64,000 nucleotides of DNA from Calliopum simillimum (taxonomy: Eukaryota; Arthropoda; Insecta; Diptera; Lauxaniidae), in the NCBI GenBank assembly GCA_951812925.1, contig OX638370.1:48363948-48427947 (forward strand), in the 5' to 3' direction. Below the pieces are notes generated by a model. That model saw nothing but the letters and a program-made list of their open reading frames with translations, made no database searches and had not been told where the DNA came from. Positions 21,510 to 34,917 of this stretch are shown piece after piece (position 1 is the first letter of the stretch; the number at the start of each line of letters is the position of its first letter). Position numbers and translations under genes: made by a program.

Positions 21510-23682
21510 TTTGGCTGTACAAGGAACATTTTTTAAGACATATTAACCCATTATATCCTAGACCTGTTTGGTGTTTTTTTCATGGTTATAATGGGTTGAG
21601 GTGTTTTACAAAAATATTTTACAAAAAATTTTACTATGTGTCACCGAAGACGAGAAATGCTTAACATTTGGAATAATGCGGAGAAAGGTGTAATACAAAT
21701 GCAATGTGAGAAGTCTTCATTGGTTTTGACGATTTTGTGGCTTTCGCGATGAAATTTCGGCTTTTTGTGTTCAGCGACTAGTAGTGGAACTTTATAGCAA
21801 ATATTTCTGTGCTACAGACTGTACCTACTTAAGAAAAGTGTAAAATTTCCCATATGGAGGAATGTAGAGGATTATAGTTTTCTACAAAAATACTCCTCGT
21901 AATATCGTACAAAAGTTTGCTGAACTCGTGATACACCTCAGTTGTAAGGATTGTTAACTTTTATATAGGAATGTAAAACTAGAATGCTTTAAAACAGACA
22001 TAAACTTTCAAAACGCCAAGACATGTATATTTTGTTTTGTTATTTTGGAAAAAATCTGGAAATTGTTATACATTAATGTTTTTACTGATAAACTTTAAAA
22101 TGACAAAGATATGAGATTTCAACAATAGAAAAAAACTAGTTTTTTATTTTTTTTAACTTTTTTGTAAGCAGTCGCAATGTAGGCTAAATTTTATGAAAAT
22201 CGGCCAAACCTTAAAATGTATTTTTCTCATTTTTGATTTTTAAGTAAGCAGTTTGATTAAATATATATTTTTGCATCATGAGTCAAAAAAGTAGGCCTTT
22301 TTAGTCAGTTGTAAAAAAATTAATTATTTGAAGTGAATTTTTTACCAAACCAAATCTATATTGGTTTTAAAGTTTTTGATTTTTAACTTTTGGAGCAATA
22401 ACAAGAGAAATCCATACTTAAATAAATTTTGTAGTAGAAAAATAAATTAGATAATTGCTTCGGGGCATTCATTTTTTTCTCCAAAATTTTATGAAATTGT
22501 AAATCAGTAGGTTCAAAAACTCAAAAATTAGCTATCATTACTTGAGTATAGGGATTTCCGTAATTTCGCCGATTTAAAAATAAATCCAGCCCACTGTGAA
22601 TCGGACTGCTTTTAAAATTTTTTTGTTTCTACATTGCTAAGTAGAGATAACAGAACCAACACTCATCAAAAATTATTTGACCGCTCAACTTCAGTACTGA
22701 GTTCCTGTTACATATATAAACAGTTTCTGACCTCTCTTTTTAAATTTTACAGATGGATCTGATGGTCAGATGATTCGTTTCTGAATTTATAAAGTCTGAT
22801 GAAATTAAGTTTGCATTTTTCTTGAAATATTTTTTTTTTTTTTTTATTTTACTGATACAAAATGTATTACTAACTCTGATGCGCTGGGTATTTTATTGCT
22901 TATACCCAGCGGGAAAATAAAAGATTTAACCTTTGATAGTTAGCATGCGCTAGTTCTGCAGATTTCCATGAATAATAAAAATTTGTTGAAATGACAGCAA
23001 AAATAATCACAAGTCATTTCCTGTCAGATTTGTGCCTTTATCTTGTGCTCTTTAGCCGGCTACTTTTTTCTACAACTATTTTAAAGGTTTTTTTTTTTTT
23101 ATTAATTAAGTCAAGCTGCCTATAAAAAGATATTGAGAACCACAAAAATACAAAAATTAAAATAAAATGTGCAAAGCCTAGCCTCTAAAAAATGTGCTTA
23201 CTTGATTTTCCGTTGGGTAGAAGCAAATGTAGTGTAAAGCATTTAGTCTCTTTTTCCCGTCTGTTTTTTTAATTTTCTAATTGAGTGGAAAAAAAAATAA
23301 AAACAAAAAAAAAGAAACCACTTTGAAAATGGGCATTTGCATTGTGTTCCTGCTGCATATTTTTACTATCCTTTACCGAAGAATGTCAGCATTTTTTTTA
23401 TATCACAAAGGCTACAATTAAAAATTGCATGCGTGCCGGGGACGTTTTGTCGTATTAAATTAAAATGTATATGCTACGCTACATGTTACCATATAGTACG
23501 AGCCGTTTATTGACCAAACGGATTAACTCCATTATTGTTATTTTTTGAAATTTTATTGTCAAACCCATCAGATAATAGGTAAGTACCTGTCTAAGTTTAA
23601 CTACACTATGTATGTTGAACTCAGGGGCATAGGGGAAGATAGATACCACGAAATCTTTAGACGAAACATTTTTATTAGTAGT
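21510..23682. other. AT-rich stretch, no gene; family B fragment at 21590-21960
   Basis: Bases 21590-21960 contain atagcaaatatttctgtgct, cctcgtaatatcgtacaaaa, gtttgctgaactcgtgatac and acacctca, a diverged copy of the right arm of the element at 25021-26117. The remainder shows no recognisable structure. A 23-bp T-run lies near 22830. Confidence 0.5.
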
Positions 23683-23684
23683 TA

Positions 23685-24205
23685 GGGTAAGGGAGGGAAA
23701 TATGGACCACACGGTTATTTTACATTGCATACATAGGATTAACCATTATCCATGTTCAAACTTTACGCCAATATCTAAAGCTTATGTCAATACGATTTTA
23801 GCATTTGGTGAAGTCGCATGTTTCTGTGAAGTTGTTTTTTCTAAAAAGTGCTAAGTGATTATTTTTTTCTAGGAGTAAATTTCATTATTTCACTCTAAAG
23901 ACATCGTGTTTTTAAATATATGATTAATTATATAAAGTCTGTGAATACCATTTATTAGCACAAATTAGTTCATTAGCCACAAGAGTTTTTGATAAAAAAG
24001 TATTTATTTCACCAACATGTGCTGAGGTCAATATGGAGTCTATACTATGGACCAACAAAGGAAAAAGCCTCAAAAACAAATGTATTTATCATCTTCTTCA
24101 GATAGAGGATCTAGTTGTAGTTTTCACGACGAGTATGATGGTGATGATTTGAAATTCGTAAACCCCAAAGGAAAAGAAGATGAAAAATGAATAAACTAAT
24201 AGCCT
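23685..24205 (-). mobile_element. family D element, copy 2 (truncated, inverted)
   Basis: It begins gggtaagggagggaaatatg after TA and follows the reverse complement of the right part of 12302-13181 (tgcatacataggatt, gaagtcgcatgtttctgt, caccaacatgtgctg). Similarity stops near 24205 without the other end. Confidence 0.7.
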
Positions 24206-25020
24206 TTACTCAACGCCCATTAAGTTAGCAGAGCGAAAATGGCAAAGCTGAAAAAAAAATGGCGTAATTTTAGGCTAATTAAGTGCCCTAACGCCGAATT
24301 TTAGGCTTTTATATAGCTTTTTTTTTTTTAAAAAAAACTTAAGCTTAAGCTAGAAGAGCTATTTTGATAAAACACATATGGGACGTACTTATATTGAACT
24401 AAAGTAAGCAGTCAATAATTAAAGGCTGATTAAAAGCTTTTTAAATGCCCCATCGTTCCCGACATCGAACCCTTGGGGTTCACTCCCCGGGGTGTAAGCT
24501 CCTTGTCCGCCATCCCTGCAAACGCGAAACACCTAAATTTTCAAATAAACTGTATTTGATTTAGAGTGAGTGGTCGATACACGCGAAAAACGTGTCTAAG
24601 CGTTAAACAAGCGTTCACCTGTCTAAAAGTAGGTGGTGCTGCTTTACATTCGTCGTTGCGCATATATAAGAAACCCAAATACAAGTACAATTGGCCTCCA
24701 AATTCAGATGGATGGGCAAAAAATTGACAGAAGTTGCTTTAAACCATTTATGACGCGCCAACGCGCACATCGGCTCCTCACCAAAAACAAACTTTCAAAA
24801 GAAAATATACACACGCTTTCCAACACTGATTGTAAATGGTTAAAAGGATGAACAACTTTTTTTTTATATCATTTATTGAACTGATTTTAAAAATATTATA
24901 ATAATATATAAAGAATCAGTTTTATTGATATTTAAAAAAAAAACTATGTGACGATTGTACTGAAAAAAAAAGGCAAAAAGATAAAAATTTCAATGTTAGA
25001 AAAACACAACTACACTGATA
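24206..25020. other. no gene seen; weak tRNA-like segment at 24455-24515
   Basis: On the minus strand ggatggcggacaaggagctt...agggttcgatgtc has a B-box-like core. It shares ccatccctgc with the tRNA-like segment at 57431-57508. The rest is low-complexity AT sequence. Confidence 0.35.
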
Positions 25021-26117
25021 ACACTGTTCGACAACTTCGAACTTTTTTAAAAACACATTAGTAAATCCAAAAAATTCTTAAATTAGGCCTTAAAAAAAAT
25101 ACCCTTTTCTTGTGCTTTTTCTCCAACACGTCACATTTTTTTTCAATCGATTTTTGAAGTTTTTTTATCCACTGTACATGAAAAAACCAAAAATACCTCA
25201 TTCTTGTGTTAAATCGATGAATTTAACTATATGATTCTTACATCTGAGGTGTATCATGTGTTCAGCAAACTTATGCAGGATATTACGGGGAAAATTTTTG
25301 TAGAAAATTTTAACCCTGTTTAACCTCCACATGTGGGTCATTTTTGCCCTTTTCTTAAAAAGGTATAAAAATGACACCCAAAACAGGGAAATATTGAGTC
25401 AGTATGTACTACAGAAATATTTGCTATAAAATTTCATTACTAGTTTTTAAATACGTAAAGGTCGAAATTTGAGCCCGAAACCAAAAAAATCGTTAAAATC
25501 AATTAGGACTTTCACATTGCATGTTAATTACATCCCTGGCGCGCTTACCTTAAGTTTTAAGAACTTTTCGTCTTTTGTTTTAGGATATTTTTGCTAATTT
25601 TTTTAACCCAATGTGGCTCAGTTTTAGAAAAAGTGGTCAAAAAGACCCATTAAAACAAGATATAATGGGTTAATGTGTTCTAAGAAAATGATCTTTGTGT
25701 GATTTCGATATGATCTTCTGAGAACGACTTTTGTCCAAACTGACTCAATATCCCCTGTTTTAGGTGTCATTTTTGTACCTTTTTAAGAAAATGGCAGAAA
25801 TGGCCCACATGTGGGGGTTGTACAGGGATGAAATTGTATACAAAAATATTGCCCGCAATATCCTGCATAAGTTTGCTGAACACATGATACACCTCAAATG
25901 TAAGGATCATATAGTTAAATTCATCGATTTACCACTAGAATGCGGAATTTTTGTTTTTTTCATGTACAGTGGATTAAAAAGACTTCAAAAATCGATTCAA
26001 AAAGAATGTGACGTGCTGGGCAAAAACCACGAGACACGGGTATTTTATTTTTCGTCTACTTTAAGAATTTTTTGGATCTTCTCATGTGTTTTTTTTTTTT
26101 TTGGTGTCGAACAGTGT
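25021..26117. repeat. foldback element, family B, arms about 390 bp
   Basis: The ends acactgttcgac and gtcgaacagtgt are inverted. The arms (25021-25410 and 25735-26117) share ccaaaaaattctta, tccactgtacatgaaaaaa, aaattcatcgat, tgaggtgtatcatgtgttca, ttgcaggatatt-like sequence and cccacatgtggg. The 122-residue open frame on + at 25764-26132 lies entirely in the right arm and has no known domain. Pieces of the same family lie at 21590-21960, 49110-49350 and 54236-54470. Confidence 0.75.
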
Positions 26118-26428
26118 AATTGCTGTCAGTGAGGTTTCACGTAAACATATTATGTTCAATATATTCGGTTTTCACCAGTTTTTTGTAATTGGAAGTATAA
26201 AAAAAATCACGAAAAAATTTTACTTAGCGCCCAAAATCACTGAGCAAAAGCACTTGCAAAGCAAACAAAAAGCTAGGTTGTCACCAGTACGGCTGCCAGC
26301 GGAGTCTAAACTTTTTGGTAGATTTGGTAAGAATTTGTAAGCGCGCACAAAAAATTGAACTGCCAAGTTTCAGTAATGCATTGTAGATTACTTAAATTTT
26401 TTTAAACTGTCCAGATATGGCACGCCTG

Positions 26429-28436
26429 TCCTGTGGGTGATTTGAATAAAATTTTCGCGTATCCCATTTTTTTTACGGAATTCTGTTAAACATCGTATTT
26501 CGACATGTTTTCAATAAAAAATTTAAAAATCCTTAGAGCACTTCGGAAATGATCGGCTAACGAACGATTTCCATGTTGCTTTAGCCGAAGCAACTAAGGA
26601 TAATTCTGAAAAATGGTTCCAAATGAATTTTTTTTTCCGGAATTGTTTTCACTAATGCATAAAAACTAATGTGTGAAAAGTACATTGCAAAACCGTATGC
26701 CAAAAAAAAGTTATTCAAGGTCAAAAGTTGCAAAAATAATTTTTTTTCAATTATTTCGCTTACGGCTGCAATTACGTAAAAATAGTGGTCGACAGTTATT
26801 TAATGAGTCAACAGTTATTTAGCTTTAATGATTTACTACAAAATAGCAACACAATTTTTTTTTCTATTGTTCATGGTTTAGGAGGTATGTCAATTTAAAA
26901 AGTTTTAAAACTTCGCGATATTAATATGTTGTACTTTTTAAATTGAGATAACTCTCGAATGGCTTATCGCACAGAAAAAAAAATTATGTATTTGTTTGCA
27001 GAAAATTGAATTTCTATAAACCATTCTCAGCATTTTTTTTCGTACGATCTATGGTTTAGGAGATATTTTCCACAAACCGTTCAAATTTTGAAAAACTAGT
27101 TTTCTAAGGAAATCTCTTGAGCTGTTTTCGCTCGATAAAACGGAATAGCATCTATTTAATTGAAATTTACATGATCTACAAATAGTATTTGATACATATA
27201 TACGAAATAATTACCATTCAATTTTTTTACTAAAAAAAAAATAAAATGGGCGAATTTTGAGTAAATTCTTTAAGTTTTGAATAAAAAATTTCTTTGAAAC
27301 AAGTATGAAGAATTTTGGTCTAGTTTTTATGACTTTTTTATTAGTTTTGAAGACGTGAATGTTCGCAATTTTTACGTTTTTACCAATTTTTTTTTTTTTT
27401 TTTTTGCAATTATAAAAATTTAACGATAATTATTTCGTATTATGTATCAAATATTATTTGTAGATCATGTAAATTTTAATTAAATAGATCCCATTCTTTT
27501 TTATCGAGCGAAAACAGCTCCAGAGATTTCCTTAAGGCCGATTTATACTATCCCACAAAGTATTACAACATGTCATAAAAAAAGTGTGATAGAATTTCAT
27601 TATACTGTCAATTTTGTATTAATGTGGGGAGGAATGTCAAATTTCATGTTTAGACTGTCAAAAAAATCAAAACGGCTTTTCATTAGATTGTTTTTCTCTA
27701 GTTTAAACTATCACACGTTGCTTCCAACATATCAATTTGGACTTGTCTTTATACTTTGTGGGATAGTGTAAAGCGGCCTTTAGAAAACTAGTTTTTCAAA
27801 ATTTGAACGGTTTGTGAAAAATATCTCCTTAACCATACGTCGTACGAAAAAAAAAGCTGAGAATGGTTTGTAGGAAACATAATTTTCTACAAACAAATAT
27901 ATATTTACTTTTTTGTGCGATAAGCCGTTCGAGAGTTATCTCAATTCAAAAAGTACAACATATAAATATCGCGAAGTTATAAAACTTTTTAAATTGACAT
28001 ACCTCCTAAACCATGAGTAATGGAAACAAATTTATGAGGCTTTTTTGTAGTAAATCATTAAACCTAAACAACTGTTGACTCACTAAATAACTGTCGACCA
28101 CTATTTTTTCGTAATTGTTTTCGCAACTTTTGACCTTGAATAACTTTTTTTGGGCATACGATTTTGCAATGTACTTTTCACATGTTAGTTTTCATGCATT
28201 AGTGATTACCATTCCGGAAAAAAAAAATTCATTTGGAACCATTTTTCAGAATTATCCTTATTTGCTTCGGCTAAAGCAACATGGAAATCGTTCGTTAGCC
28301 GATCATTTCCGCAGTGCTCTAAGGACTTCAAAATTTTTTATTGAAAACATGTTGAAATACGATGTTTAACAGAATTCTTAAAAAAAAATGGGGTACTCGA
28401 AAATTTTATTCAAATCACCCACAGGATAGGATGGTT
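26429..28436. repeat. giant foldback element, 2.0 kb, arms about 790 bp
   Basis: The outer ends tcctgtgggtgatttg (26429) and caaatcacccacagga (to 28436) are inverted, and the match continues through most of both arms, meeting near 27240/27400. Landmarks shared by the arms are cggctaacgaacgatttcca, gttgctttagccgaagcaa, gtggtcgacagttattta, gtttaggaggtatgtcaatt and cctta/taagg next to gaaaactagttttt. The right arm contains the MITE at 27535-27779; without it the element is about 1.76 kb. No coding sequence is recognised; the open frames are in the arms. Confidence 0.85.
27535..27779. mobile_element. PIF/Harbinger-type MITE (245 bp) with TTA target duplication
   Basis: The ends aggccgatttatactatccc and, inverted, aggccgctttacactatccc match at 24 of 26 positions. 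TTA flanks both sides (27532-27534, 27780-27782), while the uninterrupted partner arm has a single copy at the equivalent point (ttttctaaggaaat, near 27105). A TWA 3-bp duplication is the hallmark of PIF/Harbinger elements. The partner arm acts as a built-in empty site, so the boundaries are secure. Confidence 0.88.
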
Positions 28437-29225
28437 GATGTGCTCAGAGGTCCTGATAACAGTGGCAGTACTATTAAATACATTGGAGAATGAGTTTATA
28501 GTACTTAGTTTTACTTTTATTGGGTAGTTTTACCATTCTTTGCATTACTTTTGGTCTTAATTTAAGCCCACATTTTTCATCTTCTCTCGAAATTATTTTA
28601 AAGAGTTAACCACATTGGTTGGTGAACGAGAAAAAAGTCAAACCAGCTACTTATACTGCACCAAACCCTTGCGGTTTGCATTTGGCAGAATATCTTTATG
28701 TAAATAAATTTGGTAATACCAAAGATTTATAAAGAGCGTTTATGACATTTCGAGGTGAAAAATCACCTCAGTAGTACTAAAAATCGATGTGGATGTAGGT
28801 AATTTTATTTTATTGCAACAGATTGCATTTCGAGTGCTCCGTATACTTTAGATATTATAACAAACACATACATATGTATGTTTTATAACAAGCACGCAGG
28901 ACAACAAGAATCCTTTTTTGTGGCAATTGTAAAAAAATGAAAATTTGCAAATTGCTCTGAGCCGGAAGAGTTTAATAAACGAAGACAGAAACTTATCGTC
29001 ATGATTTATGTGAATATTTTACAATACTAAATTTCATTGCAAAAAAGTTCTCAGACGATGTAGCAAATAAATTTGAAAATAATCATTGTTATTGTAAAAG
29101 AAAAAACATACATACTCAGTTATCAAATTGGCCAATAAGTCCTGGCGTTCTTCTATTCCTGTTAGTTTCTGACACAAGAATTTTGTGCTAACAAGATTTA
29201 TTTCAAATTATGTGTACCATTATTA
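28437..29225. other. no gene or clear repeat seen
   Basis: Moderately AT-rich, without recognisable coding, tandem or inverted structure. It may be ancestral intron sequence. Confidence 0.4.
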
Positions 29226-29888
29226 GGGTAAGGGAGGGAAATATGGACCACCAATCTTTTTTTTGTAAATAAAACTCAAAAAACATAAGACAAAACAATT
29301 AATTTTATGTCATTCATTAAAGGAAACAATTCACCTATATTCTGATCCAGTTTTAGTTAAATGTCTCATCAGGATAAAGAAAAAAAATTCCAAAACTGAA
29401 AATACTCAAAATTCATCTTCATCTTCTTTTCCTTTGTAGTTTATGAATTACAAATAATGACCATCAGACTCGTCATGAAAATTGCAGCAAGATTCCCCAC
29501 CTGCAGAAGATTATAAATACATTTGTTTTTGAGGCTTTTTTGTTTGGTGGTCCATATTACCCGCAGCACGTGTTGGTGAAATAAATGGGTTTTTATCAAA
29601 AACTCTTGTGGTTAATGAACTAATTTGTGCCAATAAATTATAAACGGTATTCACTAACTTTATATAATTAATGTCTTTAAAGTGAAATAATAAAATTTAC
29701 TATCTAGAAGAAATTAATCACTAAAAATTTTTTTAGAAAAAAAAACTTTACAGAAACATACGACTTCACCGAACGCTAAAATCGCACTATTATTAGCTTT
29801 AGGTATTAGCGCAAAGATTGAACATGAATAACGGTAAATCCTATGTATGCAGTGGAAAATAACTATGTGGTCCATATTGCCTTCGTAG
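29226..29888 (+). mobile_element. family D element, copy 3 (right end missing)
   Basis: It starts gggtaagggagggaaatatg after TA (29224-29225) and parallels 12302-13181 through tcatcaggataaagaaaaaa, ggtggtccatattacccgca, gcacgtgttggtgaaataaa and cctatgtatgcagt. It stops at gtggtccatattgccttcg, lacking the terminal 25 bp. Confidence 0.75.
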
Positions 29889-30087
29889 AAATGCCACTAT
29901 TTTTTCTAATAAACTTTGGTGTCCTTAGCTTAAAAGTCAAAAAAAAAAAATGTATGGATAGGTTTTCGAATGAATTTTCGAAATTTTTTTTCGTTTTTTT
30001 TCGAAGGCTGGTTTCATTTTTAAAAAAATTAAAAAATTGTATTTTATTTGGAACACATAAATCTTACCTTTGAGAAGATATTAAAGT

Positions 30088-32167
30088 ATATGGGTGATTC
30101 TCAGATAACTGTACTTTTTGTGTCCTCTGGAGATTTCACCTATACAGTAGGCTTTTTTTTTCACAAAAAATTACGCTATAAGTTAGAAACTATGTTTTTC
30201 TAATAGAGCGGATCAATTTTACCACCAAATAATTATTGGTCTATTGTGAAAGTTTGCAAATATACCCCAAATGTCACAAACGTGGCATGTCCTACCCCTA
30301 CTTTTTATACACAAAACGATGAAAAACGACCAAAAAACGGAAATAGAACAGAAAACAAGTTACTACACATATTAAGTAAATACTTAAGGCTACAATATTC
30401 TGAGCTCATCTGCAGTTTTGAACAATTTTTAGAGGGCACAATTTCGAATTGAAAACTGTCCCCTAGTTTTGGAAAAAAAAATTTCTTGAAAGTATTATGC
30501 TACTACTGCATGGTACTACTGTTTCAGTCAATAGATTGCAATACACATGCATTAATTCTGATCACTATCCATCACCCAAACGTCATCATGTCCGAACGCG
30601 TCCAAAAAGAAATCTGTTTGCGTTTTATAGGGCATTTTATAAACAAAAACCGTTTTATCTAAAAATTATGGTCACAAACGTGGCACTCGGCACTCCCAGG
30701 TAGGACATTTTATTTTATGCATGAAACAATTTTTTTGTAGGATTTGCAGACATGACCCCAAATTCTTTCGGAAAAATCTTGAACTCAAAAGCGTGCTTTA
30801 CAATGAGCGATAAACTGCAAAAATGTCACAAACGTGGCGCATCAAAAATGTCACAAACGTGGCACTTTTTATCAGTCTGCAAAAAAACATATTTCATATA
30901 AAGTTTGAGTATACAGATGTTTAGTTGAAGGCTATTAATTATGTTTTTAATACAAAATTTTTTCTACACCATCAGAATCCTGAGTTATCCTTGCTCAAAA
31001 GTGAAAAAATCACTGTTTTGACATCTACTTAAAGCTATAGAACAAAAACAACAACAAGTAAAACAAATTTTTGTCAATGGATTCAGACAGCCAAATTTAT
31101 TGTTAACAAGACATAGTTTACCGTTTTTCAATTGGATTCTTAGCTTCCGAGTTATAAGCGTTTAAATTAAGGACATCTTTCGATAACATACAAAGGATTT
31201 TTCGAGACCGAAAAGTTACAAAAAATCAAGTTTTATTATTTTTATCAATAACATATTTAATTACAAAAATTTCGTGACTTTGCAGACCATAATCGCATGA
31301 AAAATGACTAAGCCTACTAAACTACTACTTTGCAAATTCACAGAATCAAAATTTCATCTGTTCATTCACTAAATCTACAATAGAGCCTTATTTTTTCATC
31401 CGATTTTAGTCTGCAAGGGCTTAAAATTTTCGTGATAAAATATATTTCTGGTAAAAAAAATAAAACTTACAATTTTTGTTAATTTTTCGGTCCTTTGTGT
31501 GTTATTGAAAGGTATCCTTTTTTTAAAGCCTTATAACTCGGAAACTGGGAATCCAATTGAAAAACGGTAAATTTTGTCTTGTTGATGATAAATTCGGCTG
31601 TCTGAACCCATTGACAAAAATTAATTTTACTTATTGCTGTTTTAGTTAAGTAGATGTAAAAACTGTGATTTTTTCACTTTTGAGCAAGGATAACTAAGGA
31701 TACTGATGTAATAGAAAAAAATCAAGATCAGATTCGTAATTAGGAGATCCTTATCCATCATAAACGGCTATTAAAACAGACGACAGGGAACCATAGTTGA
31801 TCTTTAGGGCCGTAGGGTATAAAAAAAATGGACCACCGGAGACATGACACTGTTGCAAAATTAGTCTTGAAGTGTAAATTTGTCATTATATGCAATATAT
31901 CTCTCATCAAAACGCTTCAAAACCATAATTTTTACATACTGTGGCTAAAATGTCACAAACGTGGCAATTTGGTCACAAACGTGGCAGCAAAATTTCTTAA
32001 TTTCGACCTCAAAGCCGTAAATTCACACTTGTTGTTGATTTACTTAAAAGGTGAGCTTTAAGAGTGTGTTTACATAAGATAGCATGAAGAAACTTGCAAA
32101 AATCCAAAAAAAATATCTGCCAATTTTACAACTCGAAAAAGCACAGTTATCTAAGAATCACCCATAT
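30088..32167. mobile_element. 2.08 kb TIR element with GTCACAAACGTGGC motifs
   Basis: The ends atatgggtgattct...agataactgt are inverted repeats of 25 bp with one mismatch (30088-30112, 32143-32167). The 14-mer gtcacaaacgtggc occurs at 30273, 30671, 30825, 30850, 31952 and 31972, all in the same orientation and clustered toward both ends. Nothing else in the window carries it. A pair of internal arms (30945-31245, 31460-31710) is inverted. No transposase is visible. The repeated motif could be a transposase- or host-protein-binding site; that is inference. Confidence 0.7.
30945..31710. repeat. internal inverted arms (about 270 bp) of the 30088 element
   Basis: Shared inverted blocks are ttgagcaagga/tccttgctcaa, gtgaaaaaatcac, aagtagatgt, caatggattcagacagcc-like sequence, accgtttttcaattggattc and ttccgagttataa. 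The sequence between the arms includes cttaaaattttcgtgataaa, which recalls the arm of 1515-1960. Confidence 0.65.
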
Positions 32168-33040
32168 GGGGCATTCCATTGTGACTCATTGGACGTTTTG
32201 CTATAGATTATGTCAAAACTTTGGTCATGACGAAGTCATTTTAAGCCCTAGGACTGTGAAAACAGTCTCGAAAAATAACTAAAGAACCCCTCTTAACGAA
32301 GTATAAGGAAATTTTAAAAAGTAAATGTTTTCTGTCTTAAATTGTTGTTAAAATAAGTGCTACTCATAGGACATGAGACCGAAAGGAAGTATTTCAGCCA
32401 TACTACTGCTATTTTATGATTTTTTATTTTATGTTACAATTGAGGAAATATGTGACTACAATTAAAAAATTTAAAATATAACATTTTGAATTTGTGACTG
32501 AACGGGACATTCTATTCTGGCTTGCAGCACAAGAATAAAATCAGTGAAATTTTTGTAGTGAACAATCGAATTTTTGATGTTATAATGATGTCTATTGTAA
32601 TAAGCAATAACTGCTTAAGATGATATTTGGTCACAAATCAAAGCCACATAAGCCATGTGGTCATAAATCAAATTTGGACCAATTTGCTTTTTGATCAAAA
32701 ACCAGCCCAAGCTGCTATTCCTTATTGTCACAGGCAGGATATCGTAATGATAAGTTTTGAATTAAAAAACCATGTCTCATAAGAAATAGAAATTGTATGG
32801 TTGGTTATTAAATATAAACTGAGCCGAATTGAGCTAAATATGCCAGAAAATTGTAAATAGTTTTCTTCAAAACATTAGACTGATCCAAGAAATCTTTTTT
32901 GTAAAAAAAGTCAGCAAATTTAATTTTTCTCAATAACTCCTCAAGGGTACATTTTAGATTCCGCCTCAGCTCTGAATCTACTTAACCCAGATAATCGAAA
33001 TTTGGTACATGTATAGAGTAAAATAAACAATTTTTACTGA
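32168..33040. other. no gene seen
   Basis: AT-rich without clear repeats until the array at 33041. Open frames are short and featureless. Confidence 0.4.
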
Positions 33041-33345
33041 AAAAGCGGGCGGTGCTACGCCCTTCAAAAAATTAATTTGTAATAGCTTTGAAACTACTTG
33101 TCGCAGATAATTGAAATTTGTTTCATCTGTAAAGTGCATTAGGATAAATAATTTTCAATGAAAAAATGGGCGGTGCCACGCCTCCAAAGAAATTTATTCA
33201 TCATATCTCTAAAAATATTTATCAGAAATGGATGTGATTTGGTATATGTATTAAGGGTACCGGGACAAATAATGTCCATCGAAAAAATGGGTGGTGCCAC
33301 GCCCTTGAAAAATATCGTCATAATTTTGAAAGTATTTAACACTTA
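33041..33345 (-). repeat. 121-bp GGCGTGGC tandem array, 3 units, inverted
   Basis: The cores gggcggtgctacgccc (near 33045), gggcggtgccacgcctc (33168) and gggtggtgccacgccc (33289) are spaced about 122 bp. It is the same family as 529-912 in opposite orientation. Confidence 0.7.
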
Positions 33346-34917
33346 AAGATGAGATTTGGGACATAAATAATTTGGTGATGCCCAACTCCCAGTACAAAAT
33401 AAGGTGTAGCAACGCACACCGGGAAATGCTTGTAGTTAATTAAAAGAAACCAACTGTTGGGCCAACCTTTCTTTTACAACATTATATCGAGCTTAAGATG
33501 TGACTTCTAAGTATGTAAATTTATAAAAATAAAATGAACTCAAAATAAGGCCTCAGTTTTTTTTTTTTGTGAATTATCAAAATTAAACCGGTAGCTAAAT
33601 CGCTATGTCGCTTATGCAATTAAGCATCTATTAAACATACGCTATTCGGGTCATTCATGTCCTATTATTTCTTGTTGATATTTTTAAGTTTCAAAAACCG
33701 GACTACTTATTGTTTCATATTGTTCGTATTTCCACTTATTTAAATATCATTAACATTAATATTTTTAAAGTACATATGAAGGAATATACTATGTACATTG
33801 TACATGTGCTTTTTGTTTGACCTGGACAATGATGTTATCTTTGAATGAAACCTCAAAAGGTTGCATTTATTGTTGTAAATGTTCAAGCACACTTACACAC
33901 ACATACCGTTGTGATTATAACACTGTCGTCTGCATCAACGATGACAACTCTATTATTTGGCTGGCATTTTCACTAATACTCGAATATTTATCATTTCGTA
34001 GCACAACCTGGTCATTAAAGCATTTTTATTTTGGTTTTTTGCTTATTTAGTACATATTGTGTCACAATTATCCTGCCAAATAGACAAAAACAAACAAGAA
34101 TATCCTTTTTAATTTCAGAACAGAAAACCCACAAAGTCAACAAAAGAAAAAAAAAAAAAAAAATGAACAGAACAGAACATGGTAATTACAAACAAAGAAA
34201 GAGTATAAAAGGAATTAAACAAATGTGTTCTGGCCGCATTAAGCGATATTCGGAGGGAGCGCATATGTTAAATGTCAACACTGGTGTTCCTTGATGCCAA
34301 CAGTTAACTAGGAAGAAAATGAATAGAATAGTGACCCTCCTACACACAATGTCAGTCAGGGGATAGGGAAATACCGGAATAAAAGTGCAGTCAAAATGTT
34401 TGTACACGGTTTGAACCATTTGTTTGTTTGTATTGGAAGCTATTGCCTGTGTGCATTTCGTCATTCATCATAGGTGTATGAACGCGCTATATGTAGGTGT
34501 CACTGGTATAATGGCATAAGCATTCAAGTGCATAACGAATATTTTAATTTAGAAAATGTTGATTTTATCGGATTTAATTATTAATTCACATGGTATGTAA
34601 TTATGTTCTTGATATATAGTTTTTAGCGCCATTAAATAGCAATGACGAATTTATTATAGAACTGTATAAACAGAAGAATAAAAATGTTACTTCCAAAGGA
34701 AACAAAATATGATGTCGTAATAATTTACTCTATTGAAGTAATCTATTGAATAATCACAATTCGCTATTATGACCACCAGCACTGGAAGTTTTATCCTTTT
34801 TTTCAAGAAGTCAGACAAATAAAATTTTTTGAAAAACTTATAAAAAACTATGTTAAAACAAAACTAAAAGTTATATTTTCCAACCGAAAACTCATAAATC
34901 AAGAAATAAGATGCTAA
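33346..34917. other. repeat-poor stretch, no exon recognised
   Basis: No known domain in any frame. A 22-bp A-run lies near 34145-34165 and ACAC-rich sequence near 33890. It is likely unique kn intron sequence. Confidence 0.4.

Noticed and set aside
24486..24497. Possible COE/EBF binding palindrome (tccccggggt)
   Set aside because: It lacks the full ATTCCC-NN-GGGAAT consensus and sits in a tRNA-like repeat remnant; a chance match is likely.
25764..26132. 122-codon plus-strand frame
   Set aside because: It lies wholly within the right arm of a foldback element; the inverted left arm is not open in the same way and there is no known domain.
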